Source of the DNA: Lentisphaerota bacterium
Lineage (GTDB): Bacteria; Verrucomicrobiota; Lentisphaeria; Oligosphaerales; JABHEG01
DNA length: 64,000 nucleotides
Reading direction: 5' to 3'
Assembly (NCBI GenBank): GCA_018676675.1
Contig: JABHEG010000134.1
Location: 1 to 64,000 of the forward strand
A model generated the notes under the pieces. That model saw only the letters and a program-made list of their open reading frames with translations. It did no database searches and was not told the DNA's origin. This document shows positions 55,911-64,000 of the stretch, piece by piece; position 1 is the first letter of the stretch; every line of letters begins with the position of its first letter. The position numbers and the translations under genes are program-made.

Positions 55911-55995
55911 ACGCGTATGATGCCTCAACACTAAGCGCGCGTCAAGGCAGGGAGGGATGCGAAGAGGGACTTCTTCACCGAAGGACACGTGCAGT

Positions 55996-57375
55996 TCAAG
56001 GAACAGCCTGAGGGGGAACGCTCTCTCGTTGCCGGGAGATGGCAAAGAGAAACTCAAGAGTCTGGATTTCAGCCGTCTCACTGAACTCCCCGGAGGCAGG
56101 AATGGCGCGAATGGCACGAGCCAACAGCAACCCGTCACACTGGGCTCGCGCGTCTGAGAGAAAGGCATCGAAGAGGTCCGGCCGCCCAACGGCAACCATC
56201 TCGATCAACAGAACACGTGTTCCGGAAGGCGCTGGAATCTCGTGGTCGACGACACATCTGAGCCGCACGACCTCCCGGAGCTTGTGACGAAGCAGTGCGT
56301 TGAGGACCTGCTCAACCGCGGCGAGGCGACTCAGAATAAGTGGAACGTCTTCAGGCTCAGGGAGGCTACTCCTGCGGGCTACGATCTCAAATCCAAGCAA
56401 GCGGGCTTCCTCGCCCATTTGAACTCCGGCATCGCCGGCCTTGGTGCGCATCTCACGTATGCGTTTGTCGAGACGTCTCACACACTCGATCGGGCTCGGA
56501 TCCGCAGGGGAAGGTGTGTGTGAATGTGCGTGAAAAACGAGTATCTCGAGACGCTCGTGGTCACGCTGGGAAACGATGATCTCATCGATCCCGTCCCGAT
56601 CCAGGTCAGCAGCACCCACTTGACAGTACCCACGCAAGCTGTCGTAGTCCTCCCATACGTACCTTTCGTTAGGGCCATAGACACGCAACGCGTAGCGACT
56701 GGAGCACATGCAGGCGCGAGCCGTGCGATCAAGACGGACGGTGACGTCTCTGCCTTGCGGGAGACGAAGAGATGCAGATCGTTTCCTCCGACCTTTGACA
56801 CCCCAGCGAGGTCTCGCCTCCTCCTCAGTGACCAAGCGCTCGCCGGCCAGCCGGACAGCCTTGTAACGCCCATCGACCAAACACACTTCGAAGTCAGTTA
56901 CTCGATGGTCTTTCCCCTTGCCACCCGCGGATCGCGAGACAGACAGAACGAAGGAGCCACCCTCTGTCGATCGAGATCCCCAAAGCTGCCATCCCGATAC
57001 ATCATCAAGCACCGTTCGGAAGACCAGTTTGAAGAGATCCGGCTCAAATACATCGGCCCTGCACTCACGACGCTGTAGCTCGGACCAATAGGGAACGATT
57101 CCCCGGCCCCTCGTCAATGAATCGACCACGGCTTTCAAATCCGCGACTTGCGATGTGGTCGTCACCCTCAGCACGCGGGTGGCCGGGTTGATACTGGCCG
57201 CCACACAGCTGGGAAAGAACGTGCGCAACGTGCTGACTTTCACCAGGCGATGGTACTGCTCTCCCTCAATGTACAGTCCTGGAATCGTGTACTCGTGCAT
57301 TCCGTCGGGGAGTCTCTCGTGCAGAACCCCTCTCGGCAAACCGGCATTTTTCGGCACTGCAGGACGAGAGCCCAA
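55996..57375 (-). CDS. Uncharacterised FG-GAP-like protein, probable lipoprotein with frameshifted leader
   Basis: A protein of about 459 residues in its main frame. I recognise only an FG-GAP/EF-like repeat VGAADLDRDGIDEIIVS (about 266-282) and a long coiled helical part (about 310-400). The function is unknown. The TTG at 57375 has no proper ribosome-binding site. In another phase the sequence from 57445 encodes a strong lipoprotein leader. One extra A in the A5 run at 57347-57351 would explain the phase change, giving a continuous 55996-57445 gene. The mature part would be anchored outside the inner membrane. Confidence 0.6.
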   Translation of the reverse strand: MGSRPAVPKNAGLPRGVLHERLPDGMHEYTIPGLYIEGEQYHRLVKVSTLRTFFPSCVAASINPATRVLRVTTTSQVADLKAVVDSLTRGRGIVPYWSELQRRECRADVFEPDLFKLVFRTVLDDVSGWQLWGSRSTEGGSFVLSVSRSAGGKGKDHRVTDFEVCLVDGRYKAVRLAGERLVTEEEARPRWGVKGRRKRSASLRLPQGRDVTVRLDRTARACMCSSRYALRVYGPNERYVWEDYDSLRGYCQVGAADLDRDGIDEIIVSQRDHERLEILVFHAHSHTPSPADPSPIECVRRLDKRIREMRTKAGDAGVQMGEEARLLGFEIVARRSSLPEPEDVPLILSRLAAVEQVLNALLRHKLREVVRLRCVVDHEIPAPSGTRVLLIEMVAVGRPDLFDAFLSDARAQCDGLLLARAIRAIPASGEFSETAEIQTLEFLFAISRQRESVPPQAVP

Positions 57376-57445
57376 ACACCATCCAGAAAAGCAGCATGAA
57401 CGTCAGTAGCCTTGGTCCAATCGCTGCCACTTTCGCTAATGTCAT
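57347..57445 (-). other. Out-of-phase lipoprotein signal of the FG-GAP-like gene
   Basis: The ATG at 57445 follows AGGAG by eight bases and encodes M-T-L-A-K-V-A, a hydrophobic core and a lipobox GLSSC, then SAEK. The frame then meets the A5 run (57347-57351 as T5 on the plus strand); dropping one A joins it to NAGLPRGVL of the downstream frame. This is better initiation evidence than the TTG of the main frame. Confidence 0.65.
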
Positions 57446-57525
57446 TGGGTCAACTCCTACTCCGGCAATCCACTACTACATGGAGTCTCTGTCAGTTGGT
57501 TGGCGGCCAGCCGCACGATGGCGAC

Positions 57526-59778
57526 TCATCGCGACACCTCCAAAATCCACGTCGTCGGCGCCTCACACGCCAACCTTATCCGGTCCACGTCTCGGACCAG
57601 TGTCTGGTTGGTCGTGGCATCCGCGACAGTCAGCTTGTACGGCAACCGGATGTCGCGGGTGCCCGGGTCTTTCGCGTGCACCACCAGATGCGAGCCGCCC
57701 GCGTACACCACGTCGTTGCCGGTCGTATACTGGTGACAGCCCGCCACGTCGACTATGTGCCGGAGCACAGCCCCCGGCAACGGGCCGGAAGCAAAGTAGA
57801 AACTACGCCAACCGTCCTGTTCAGTCACGGCAGCGGCAGGGATATCGGTGCCCGAGTACGTGGCCAGCCTTTCGCCACTGTCCACTCGGAACGCCGGACT
57901 GAGCGGGATCTCACGGCCGAACCCTGTCGCGCCGGCAGTCTCAAGCCTGCTCAACGGTTCCAGCAGAGACGTCTTGAGGCCTTCCTCCTCACTGATGGTC
58001 ATGCCCGTCAGCTCGCACATCCGGGCCAAATCAGTCCCTTCCGCACCGAGGAATCCCGGCGCGTAGAGCCACAGGCTGGTCACGCCGCGTGTTTGGGTCA
58101 AGCGTTTCAGGCACAGGGCCTGGTCTGCTGAAAGGTAATGGGCGTTCAGGAAGATGTGGACCCGGTAGCCGCTGATGCGGTCCAGATCGCCGAGGGAGAA
58201 CATGTCGTAGGGTGCTCCCATCCTGCCCAATGCGTCCACTTGACCGTAGACCAGATCGCGAGACAGATCGCTCCAGCTTGAGTGCTGATGAAGACTCGCA
58301 CGCGGATCATAAATGACGGCGATCTCTGCAGGCGGAAGTACGGCTTCATGCTTGATCAACGCCCGTTCCCATACGCGTTGGTAGAGAGCAAATTCGGCTC
58401 GTATGGCGTCGTCTCTGTACCAGACACCGCCATCAACCGCCTTCCCCCAACGTCCTGCCTGATCCCACCACCAGATTCCCAAGCCATGGGTCAGTGCATA
58501 GCCGAACCCCCGCCGCATGAGAGCGCGGGATTCCACCAGGCTCTGCGGGGCCACCCGGTTGGGCACGTTAGCCCCGTCCCCGTTCGCGGCGGCTAGGTGA
58601 GTCGGCTGGTCGTATTCGTACCACACGAACTTGCCGTGGATCCAAGCGGAGTCTACCAAGCACATCGACGGGCTGTGGCCGCCCAGCTGCCGGGACTGGT
58701 AACACATTGGGCTCGCGATGAAGTCGAGATCGGGGGAGGCCAAGACGCGCCCAATGTCGCCGTGCCCGGCCCGTTGCACGTTGCGAGACCCGCCGATGTG
58801 GGAATAGAGGAACGCCCCGAAGAACGCACCGGTAATGCGCCTCGGCGAACACCGGCGTGCGACCTGCGCAAAAGCGAGCAGCGAGTCAGCAACCTGCTTG
58901 GCATTGCAGGCGAAGTAATCCGCAGCCATCGCGCAGCCGGGAAGGGCGTTGAGTTGCCGGGGAAGCAGAGAACGGACCTGTTCTTCCGAGGGTGGGTTAG
59001 CGGTCTCGAGACCGACAGTGGCGTTCCCCCATCCGGCCTGCAAGCCCGCGTCACTCGCGTACTTGCCGCGAAGGAATGAGCGGAATGCGCGCACCATGGC
59101 GGGCGAGTGGTCCACGGTCATCCCAGCCAGTTCGGCGTAGCGTTTCCCAGGAAGCCCGGCCTTGTTCTGTCGGAAGAAGTTCCACTCTCCGCTCCAGCCC
59201 GCGAACAGCAAGTACCCCAACACGTGCTGCTCGAGCTGCACGGCCTGAAGATGCCGGATCAGGGCTGCCAAACGCCTCGACGCGTCGCCCCGCCAAGCCG
59301 TTGACGCATACGAGTGACACGCGGTCCACTTCGAGTGGAAGATCCTCGTACCGTCCTGGTATGTCAGGATGTCGTCCGGGTGCGCCTCACCCCACGTCTG
59401 TGGTGGGGCCATATGAACCCGAAGCAGGACGAGCACCTTTGGGTCCAGACGCGCCAGTGCACGCAAGCGCTTGTCCACGCTGCGATAGCGTTGGGCCGCT
59501 GTCGCGTCGTCGACGCCGTCGAAGCTGTCGTCCCAATCGAGGCCCACGTCGAACTGATGGAGGCGTATGCCCGCGTCGCTGAAAGCAGAGGCCAGGGAAT
59601 CGGCCACGAGTTTCGTATCTGAGGTGGCATTGAAGAACATCTGCGGCGCCACGGGTTGCCCGTCGATGACAAGCCGCAGCTTGCCGCCGACCTCACGAAC
59701 AGCCACCTCGTCCGCTGCCGACGCCGACATGCAAGAGCCGAGAACCAGGAAAGTGAACAGCCAGGCCCAACGAATCAC
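57526..59778 (-). CDS. Secreted beta-galactosidase-like putative glycosidase
   Basis: A 750-residue protein with a signal peptide (about 1-22, ending in SASA). The TIM-barrel-like part (about 30-470) contains HQFDVGLDWDDSF, VLLRVHMAPP, LLFAGWSGEWNFF (possible acid/base Glu) and GKFVWYEYDQP (possible nucleophile Glu). Residues about 480-620 (EIAVIYDPRASLHQH, RVHIFLNAHYLS) form a trimerisation/amidotransferase-like domain. This layout matches GH42-like clan GH-A enzymes. GTG at 59778 follows GGAGG by six bases, better than the upstream start at 59802. Substrate unknown. Confidence 0.72.
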   Translation of the reverse strand: MIRWAWLFTFLVLGSCMSASAADEVAVREVGGKLRLVIDGQPVAPQMFFNATSDTKLVADSLASAFSDAGIRLHQFDVGLDWDDSFDGVDDATAAQRYRSVDKRLRALARLDPKVLVLLRVHMAPPQTWGEAHPDDILTYQDGTRIFHSKWTACHSYASTAWRGDASRRLAALIRHLQAVQLEQHVLGYLLFAGWSGEWNFFRQNKAGLPGKRYAELAGMTVDHSPAMVRAFRSFLRGKYASDAGLQAGWGNATVGLETANPPSEEQVRSLLPRQLNALPGCAMAADYFACNAKQVADSLLAFAQVARRCSPRRITGAFFGAFLYSHIGGSRNVQRAGHGDIGRVLASPDLDFIASPMCYQSRQLGGHSPSMCLVDSAWIHGKFVWYEYDQPTHLAAANGDGANVPNRVAPQSLVESRALMRRGFGYALTHGLGIWWWDQAGRWGKAVDGGVWYRDDAIRAEFALYQRVWERALIKHEAVLPPAEIAVIYDPRASLHQHSSWSDLSRDLVYGQVDALGRMGAPYDMFSLGDLDRISGYRVHIFLNAHYLSADQALCLKRLTQTRGVTSLWLYAPGFLGAEGTDLARMCELTGMTISEEEGLKTSLLEPLSRLETAGATGFGREIPLSPAFRVDSGERLATYSGTDIPAAAVTEQDGWRSFYFASGPLPGAVLRHIVDVAGCHQYTTGNDVVYAGGSHLVVHAKDPGTRDIRLPYKLTVADATTNQTLVRDVDRIRLACEAPTTWILEVSR

Positions 59779-59820
59779 GATCGCACCTCCAACCTCGACC
59801 ATTCCCGACCCCCGTTCGGC

Positions 59821-59907
59821 CTACGCCTCTCCCGATAGAGCGAGATGGGCAGGACAGCCGCATAGTGCCGAAAAAGACCAGATGACAGTGCCAACGACAA
59901 CTCTCAT
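59821..59907 (-). pseudogene. VapC toxin N-terminal remnant
   Basis: An ATG at 59907 overlaps the antitoxin stop as ATGA, the usual VapB/VapC junction. It reads MRVVVGTVIWSFSAL, close to a PIN-domain start (MRVVVDTxxWS), but the first catalytic Asp is Gly and the frame stops after 28 codons at 59821. No further PIN sequence follows before the next gene. The toxin is therefore dead, with an intact antitoxin. Confidence 0.6.
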
Positions 59908-60101
59908 CGCCGTCTCGATTCCTTGTAGTCGTGACCCGGGTCGGGATCCATCGAGCCGAAAAGCTCAATGATCCCACGCTGCTTCCGACGATTCACGAAC
60001 TCCTTGAGCGCCAGGTTGACGGTCTCTCGCTTTGTGCGGAGATGCCCCACCCCGCGAGCTTCTTCGAGAAGGTCGGTGTCTATAGCCAAGTTCGTGGCCA
60101 T
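59904..60101 (-). CDS. vapB: VapB-type antitoxin (orphaned)
   Basis: A 65-residue protein with the VapB_antitoxin (Pfam 09957) pattern: MATNLAIDTDLLEEAR, then KRETVNLALKEFVNRRKQ (a ribbon-helix-helix-like DNA-binding part) and an acidic-polar C-terminal tail that would wrap the toxin. GGAGGA stands four bases before the ATG. VapB normally represses its own promoter and blocks the VapC RNase. Here its partner is only a 28-codon stub, so it is an orphan that may act as a pure repressor or as anti-addiction. Confidence 0.85.
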   Translation of the reverse strand: MATNLAIDTDLLEEARGVGHLRTKRETVNLALKEFVNRRKQRGIIELFGSMDPDPGHDYKESRRR

Positions 60102-60356
60102 CTGCTCCTCCTAGGCGCCCCAAATCACTCTTCCCACACAATCACTTACACATTGCGTCACACACTATCATGAAGCGGCAGCTGTGTCGAATGGCAACGA
60201 TCGCCTGCCCGCTAGTCCCGCATGCCACTGGCTACGACAGGTAGGAAGAACGGCACTCCGCTGCTCCACGTACCGTACTACAAACGCCGCCACACTGGCA
60301 GCGTAGTTCGTTTGCAGTTCGCAACGTAGGACGTGCCGGATTCGCGTTCATTCGGA

Positions 60357-60398
60357 GAGAACACCGGACGGTCCAGCCCCTATCTTGGCGGTGTTCTC
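60357..60398. promoter_or_regulatory. Inverted repeat upstream of the large secreted protein gene
   Basis: Perfect 10-base arms GAGAACACCG (60357-60366) and CGGTGTTCTC (60389-60398) separated by 22 bases. The GAGAACA/TGTTCTC half-sites resemble a dimeric regulator site. It lies about 90 bases before the start codon. Confidence 0.4.
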
Positions 60399-60441
60399 AA
60401 CCGAGTATCCTCGAACCGGACAAGCTGACGAGGTGGCAGGT

Positions 60442-60460
60442 GAGCGGTAGAGTACCGCTC
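60442..60460. promoter_or_regulatory. Perfect leader hairpin before the large secreted protein gene
   Basis: GAGCGGTA-GAG-TACCGCTC is a perfect 8-bp stem with a 3-base loop, ending 10 bases before the AGGAG ribosome-binding site of the gene at 60484. It could be an operator or an mRNA element that affects translation. Confidence 0.45.
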
Positions 60461-60483
60461 CCGACAGCATAGGAGACCAGATA

Positions 60484-63405
60484 TTGAGAACGAACGGCAA
60501 ATGGTCCCGATCCTTCCCGTGGCCCCCCTCTGGCAAGTTGGTGACACTGGCCTGCATCCTGGCGTTCGCCGCTGGTCAGGCGATGGCTGACGATGTCGCC
60601 ACCGACGACGGCCTGACACTCCAGGTTGCCCCGAGCGGCGCAGTCATCAGCTGCCGAATCGACGGACGCGAGCTGCTGCATTCGGGCCGGCGGGGAGGGA
60701 CGTTCGTGGCGGACGTCAGTACACCGCCAGGGCCCGATCAGGAACTCCTCACGAATGCCGGTCTGGAGCAGACGGAAGAGGGGCAGCCTGTGGGCTGGAA
60801 CACAGGCCCGGAGTGGAGCCCGGACCACGAGATAACCCACTCGGGCAACACCGCCATGCGCGTCCACGTCCCGGGCACCGAGAAGCGCTCCACCTCCGAG
60901 CTCTCCCAGGATGTCGTCGTCAGACCAAACACGCCGTACCGTGTTTCTATGTGGGTGCGCTCAGGCGGAGCCGTCGCCAATCTGTACGTGCAGCAGTTCG
61001 ACGCAGCCGGCGCAATGCACCCGGACTGGCCACAGTTGACCACCGGGCACGCACGACGTCAATCCGACTGGTTCCTGCTCACACGGTCCTTCACGACCAG
61101 CCCCGTCTGTCGAACGGTTCGTGTGCGCACCAACCTCTGGAAGCAGACCGGAACAGCGTGGATCGATGACGTGTCTCTGGTCTGCCTGGACGACGACTGT
61201 GTGTCCCCACAGGAACCAGCACTCGGGACGGTCGCCCAGACGGAGAGTGGACTGACCCAGCACTCCCGCCCACCGAACTCAGGCCTGCAGGTAACAACAA
61301 CCTACACCACACGGAAGAACATGATTGTGGTTGACGGTGAGGTGCGAGACACGTCGGGACGGGACCGCGCGGTGACCGTGTCGTTCAGGCTGCCGATCGA
61401 CGCCACGGGTTGGACGTGGTTCGATGACACTCAGAACCAGCAGGGCATCGAGGAAGGCATTCGCTACGGGGCGGCACGACTGATGGGCGGAGATGGACGC
61501 CGGACGGTCGCACTGTACCCATTCGCGGCCATGGGGGACTCACGCAGCGCCCTGGCCATAGCCATCCCGATGGACATGCCGCGTGCGTTCCGGATATGCT
61601 TCGACTCCGAGCTCGGCTACTTCGTGAACTACGAGTTCGGTCTCAGCCAGGCGACGGCCAAGTTCCCGGGACGGGCCGCATACCGGTTCTTCATCTACCG
61701 GATCGATCCCGCCTGGGGCTTCCGGTCGGCTGCTGATCGCTATTTCTCAGCACACCCTCAGTACTTCACCAAGCGTCTGGCGCGGCAAGGGAGCATTGGG
61801 AGCCTCCACGAACCCGAACAGCACACGTCACCAGATTACCCCTTCGCAGCGTACGTCGACTTCAACTGGCACCGACGGAAGACTCTCCCCGCGTACCGTC
61901 GGGAGCTGGCGAACGGACTTCAGTACGCAGAGTTCATCGGCTGGTGGGGCTGGGCGCTGGGGATCAAACCCGACGAAGCTGCCACTCAACCGTCGCCGGA
62001 GGAAGCTCTGACGCGTGTCCGTGAACTGGCCACTCAGGATCCGCCGCAGAAGGTCGCCCAGTGCATTCTCAACTGCATCCCCCACGGACGCGACGGCAAG
62101 CCCCAACTGCACCGCAACTACGTGCCCAAGTGGGGTGGCTACAACTATCTCTGCAATCCGGATCCCGAAATCGAGGGCGTGGGAGGAAAGGTGAACCGGT
62201 ACACGCTCACCTACGAGCGGGAAGTGTCACGAGTTGACCAGTACAAGCTCGCAGGCATGCGCTATGACAACCCGATCGTCTTCGCCGTTGATAACTTTCG
62301 GCGCGAGCACTTCAAGTGGAGCGATCACCCTCTTGCCTTCGATCACGTCAGCAGGCGGCCGGTCCTGCCACTCGACTTCTCCAGCTTCGAATGCGCCACC
62401 TCGATCGCGGACGACATGCATGCCCAGGGGAAGATCGTCGGCTCCAACTACACGCCGGTTGCCTCTCCCAGCGACATGTTTCACGTCCAGTCTCTGGACC
62501 TCATCGCCAGCGAAACGCTCTGGACGTGGCCCAGCGGTGCCAAACTGCGCCTGCAGCGGGTGCTGGCAAACCAGAAAACCGTCGCCATGTGCTGGCAGGA
62601 AGCAAAGAAAAGCTGGGATCGCGAACGCGTCGAACGCGAACTCAAACACGCCATGTTCTACGGGACATTCTACTACTTCAGCACGATGGGAGTCGACCTC
62701 TACGAGCGCTGGATCCCACTGACTCGACGCCTGGCCAATGCCGGCTGGATGCCGGTGACGCATGCCCGATGCGAAACACTGGGGCCCATGGTCGAACGGT
62801 TCGGATCTCTAGCCGGAAAGGACCTCCATTTCACGCTGCGAAACGGGACTGGAGAAGAGAAGACTGCTGAGCTCCTGCTTGACGCCGACGGGCTTGGCAT
62901 TGGCCCGACCTCGACGGTGGGAGCCTGGCTGATGAAGGATGCAGCGACGCACATTAGGGCAGAGATGTCACCGATGGGCGATCAACGCGCCATCACGGTC
63001 ACTGTGCCTCCACGGGATACCGTCGTCCTCCGAGTGGGCACGCAAACCGACGTCGTCCTGGATCACCTGTTCCGCGTACCGGAGGAACTGCAGAAGGCGG
63101 AGAACTACCGGCAGGCCCTGGAAGAAGAAGATGTGCCCCCGACATGCCCTGACTACACCAGCCTTGGCACCCGGACACGGGCGCTCATTGACCTTCTGAA
63201 GGCGTCCCCGCGGCCTCCCCAAGGAGCGCGCGCGGATTTGCAGTCGTTGCTGGTCGCCCTGACAGAGCCAACCTTCACCAGCGATGCCCGGGAGACAGCC
63301 GCCTGGCGCGCCGGCCTCAAGAAGCACAGCACTGCCGCTCGAAATGGCATCAAATACGCCAATGCTTACCTGCCCAAGTCGGTCCCCCCGACACGCCGAA
63401 GGTAA
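60484..63405 (+). CDS. Large secreted protein with carbohydrate-binding-like domain; putative glycosidase
   Basis: A 973-residue protein with a signal peptide (about 1-36, ending in QAMADD). Residues about 85-240 are a CBM4/9-like beta-sandwich: LLTNAGLEQTEEGQPVGW, HSGNTAMRVHV, YRVSMWVRSGG and TAWIDDVSLV. The middle (about 250-800) includes a probable TIM barrel (EFIGWWGWALG, MRYDNPIVFAVDNF, LDLIASETLWTW), with no family I can name. The last 100 residues look helical. TTG at 60484 is the start, with AGGAG nine bases upstream. Exported polysaccharide-active enzyme is likely, substrate unknown. Divergent from the vapB gene. Confidence 0.68.
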   Translation: MRTNGKWSRSFPWPPSGKLVTLACILAFAAGQAMADDVATDDGLTLQVAPSGAVISCRIDGRELLHSGRRGGTFVADVSTPPGPDQELLTNAGLEQTEEGQPVGWNTGPEWSPDHEITHSGNTAMRVHVPGTEKRSTSELSQDVVVRPNTPYRVSMWVRSGGAVANLYVQQFDAAGAMHPDWPQLTTGHARRQSDWFLLTRSFTTSPVCRTVRVRTNLWKQTGTAWIDDVSLVCLDDDCVSPQEPALGTVAQTESGLTQHSRPPNSGLQVTTTYTTRKNMIVVDGEVRDTSGRDRAVTVSFRLPIDATGWTWFDDTQNQQGIEEGIRYGAARLMGGDGRRTVALYPFAAMGDSRSALAIAIPMDMPRAFRICFDSELGYFVNYEFGLSQATAKFPGRAAYRFFIYRIDPAWGFRSAADRYFSAHPQYFTKRLARQGSIGSLHEPEQHTSPDYPFAAYVDFNWHRRKTLPAYRRELANGLQYAEFIGWWGWALGIKPDEAATQPSPEEALTRVRELATQDPPQKVAQCILNCIPHGRDGKPQLHRNYVPKWGGYNYLCNPDPEIEGVGGKVNRYTLTYEREVSRVDQYKLAGMRYDNPIVFAVDNFRREHFKWSDHPLAFDHVSRRPVLPLDFSSFECATSIADDMHAQGKIVGSNYTPVASPSDMFHVQSLDLIASETLWTWPSGAKLRLQRVLANQKTVAMCWQEAKKSWDRERVERELKHAMFYGTFYYFSTMGVDLYERWIPLTRRLANAGWMPVTHARCETLGPMVERFGSLAGKDLHFTLRNGTGEEKTAELLLDADGLGIGPTSTVGAWLMKDAATHIRAEMSPMGDQRAITVTVPPRDTVVLRVGTQTDVVLDHLFRVPEELQKAENYRQALEEEDVPPTCPDYTSLGTRTRALIDLLKASPRPPQGARADLQSLLVALTEPTFTSDARETAAWRAGLKKHSTAARNGIKYANAYLPKSVPPTRRR

Positions 63406-63523
63406 CCGTGTGTAACACCTCAGAGCGAGCGGGGTAGACCCGGAAACGGCTCGCCGCGCGAGACCTGGGAACTGCATGCCCTTGACTGCTTGACTTGACG
63501 GCTCTGCTTCCTGACGCCATGGT

Positions 63524-63546
63524 ATGACTATAGGCATGACTACAGG
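63524..63546 (+). promoter_or_regulatory. Direct repeat at the antitoxin start, candidate operator
   Basis: ATGACTATAGG (63524-63534) and ATGACTACAGG (63536-63546) are near-identical 11-base copies, 12 bases apart, ending at the GGAG ribosome-binding site of the Phd-type gene. Antitoxins usually repress their own promoter at such repeats. Confidence 0.45.
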
Positions 63547-63555
63547 AGATTAACC

Positions 63556-63789
63556 GTGATCACGGTCTCAAAAGGTGTACTGAAGGCAAAGATGCTTGCC
63601 TATTTCCGGCAAGTCGAGGAAACGGGCGAACCATTGATCGTGACCGACCACCGCAAGCCGGTTCTCAGAGTAGAGCCAATCCGACCTCGGCTCTCGCTGA
63701 CCGAGGCATTTGCCGACGTGAAGGCGAAACTCGTCGTCGACGATACCGAACTCTTGCGTCCGGAAACGGATGAATGGGAGGACGTGTGA
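63556..63789 (+). CDS. Phd/YefM-type antitoxin
   Basis: A 77-residue antitoxin. The N-terminal MITVSKGVLKAKMLAYFRQVEETGEPLIV-type Phd/YefM fold (strand, helix, strand with VTDHRKPVLRV) binds DNA; the acidic tail (ETDEWEDV) would bind and inhibit the toxin. Start is GTG at 63556 after GGAG. It precedes the PIN toxin gene with one base between, so they are co-translated. Confidence 0.85.
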   Translation: MITVSKGVLKAKMLAYFRQVEETGEPLIVTDHRKPVLRVEPIRPRLSLTEAFADVKAKLVVDDTELLRPETDEWEDV

Positions 63790-63790
63790 C

Positions 63791-64000
63791 ATGCGCGTTC
63801 TCCTGGACACCTGTGCCTTGGTGTGGGCGACTCGCGATGCCGCTCGGCTGTCGCCGGAAGCACGAGCGCTCATCGAGACGCCAGGAAACGACTTTGTCGT
63901 ATCATCGATCTCACTATGGGAGATCGCCCTCAAGGTCAAGCGGGGCAAGCTGGCCCTGGGCCTTCCGATGCAAGAGTACGTCGGCAGGCTCTCGCGGCTT
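63791..64000 (+). CDS. vapC: VapC-type PIN toxin (cut by the window end)
   Basis: The first 70 residues of a PIN-domain RNase, open to the window edge. MRVLLDTCALVW carries the first catalytic Asp (Asp6), and VSSISLWEIALKVKRGKLAL holds the second acidic position (Glu in WEI). VapC toxins cut RNA, often tRNA, when the antitoxin is lost. The sequence is intact as far as visible, unlike the VapC stub at 59821. Confidence 0.85.
   Translation, partial: MRVLLDTCALVWATRDAARLSPEARALIETPGNDFVVSSISLWEIALKVKRGKLALGLPMQEYVGRLSRL

Larger units (their letters stand above)
60102..60483. other. 382-base divergent intergenic region
   Basis: It holds the leader of the antitoxin gene (a GTGTG-rich stretch at about 60136-60172, possibly its operator) and two inverted repeats upstream of the next gene. 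No gene is seen. Confidence 0.45.

Overview
The window reads as one chromosomal stretch of a GC-rich, heterotrophic bacterium of the PVC superphylum, most likely Lentisphaerota/Kiritimatiellota or a close planctomycete relative. The taxonomic hints are three DUF1559-like pseudopilin genes with an FTLIELLVVIAIIAIL-type N-terminus, many sulfatases, PQQ-like propellers, beta-helix proteins, an AraC regulator with a LacI-type sensor, and the absence of SusC/SusD/TonB genes. No rRNA, tRNA, phage or IS element was recognised.

Region 1 (1-9.1 kb): a ConA-lectin-like protein with a broken signal-peptide frame, an SGNH hydrolase, a radical SAM gene overlapping a pseudopilin gene, a URO-D family protein, a second pseudopilin, and one polypeptide with two sulfatase domains (Ser-type plus Cys-type).

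Region 2 (9.5-34.5 kb): a long minus-strand series, transcribed from high to low coordinates, with several ATGA/GTGA start-stop overlaps. It runs GntR regulator, DUF362 protein, enolase-superfamily enzyme, Tat-exported sulfatase, GH117-like enzyme, GHL6-type glycosidase, PQQ propeller with an embedded methyltransferase-like domain, beta-helix protein, GH117-like (frameshifted), GH117-like, GH86-like lipoprotein, sulfatase, beta-galactosidase-like glycosidase, GH117-like, and after a repeat-rich gap a GH43-like enzyme. Catalytic-residue spacing in the GH117-like and GH86-like proteins fits characterised agar/porphyran enzymes. I infer a utilisation locus for a sulfated red-algal galactan (agar or porphyran type): GH86 cuts chains, sulfatases desulfate, GH2/GH117 release galactose and 3,6-anhydro-L-galactose, and the enolase-family enzyme is a candidate 3,6-anhydro-L-galactonate cycloisomerase. 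No transporter or AHG dehydrogenase lies in the window.

Region 3 (34.7-48.8 kb): AraC/XylR-like regulator divergent from a third pseudopilin, a creatinase/prolidase-fold protein, two large secreted proteins (beta-helix plus lectin; lectin plus unclassified barrel), a HEAT/jelly-roll protein, and a secreted cyclophilin. Between them lie strong tandem repeats (about 37-47 bp at 37.0-37.3 kb and exactly 97 bp at 46.65-47.06 kb).

Region 4 (48.8-64 kb): GH2 beta-galactosidase, LVIVD-repeat protein, MmgE/PrpD protein, an MntA/HepT toxin-antitoxin pair, a lipoprotein with a homopolymer frameshift, two secreted putative glycosidases, a VapB antitoxin followed by a decayed VapC stub, and a Phd/VapC pair cut by the window end.

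Three apparent single-base frameshifts (near 219-221, 19420 and 57347-57351) break otherwise convincing reading frames. They may be true mutations or assembly errors.
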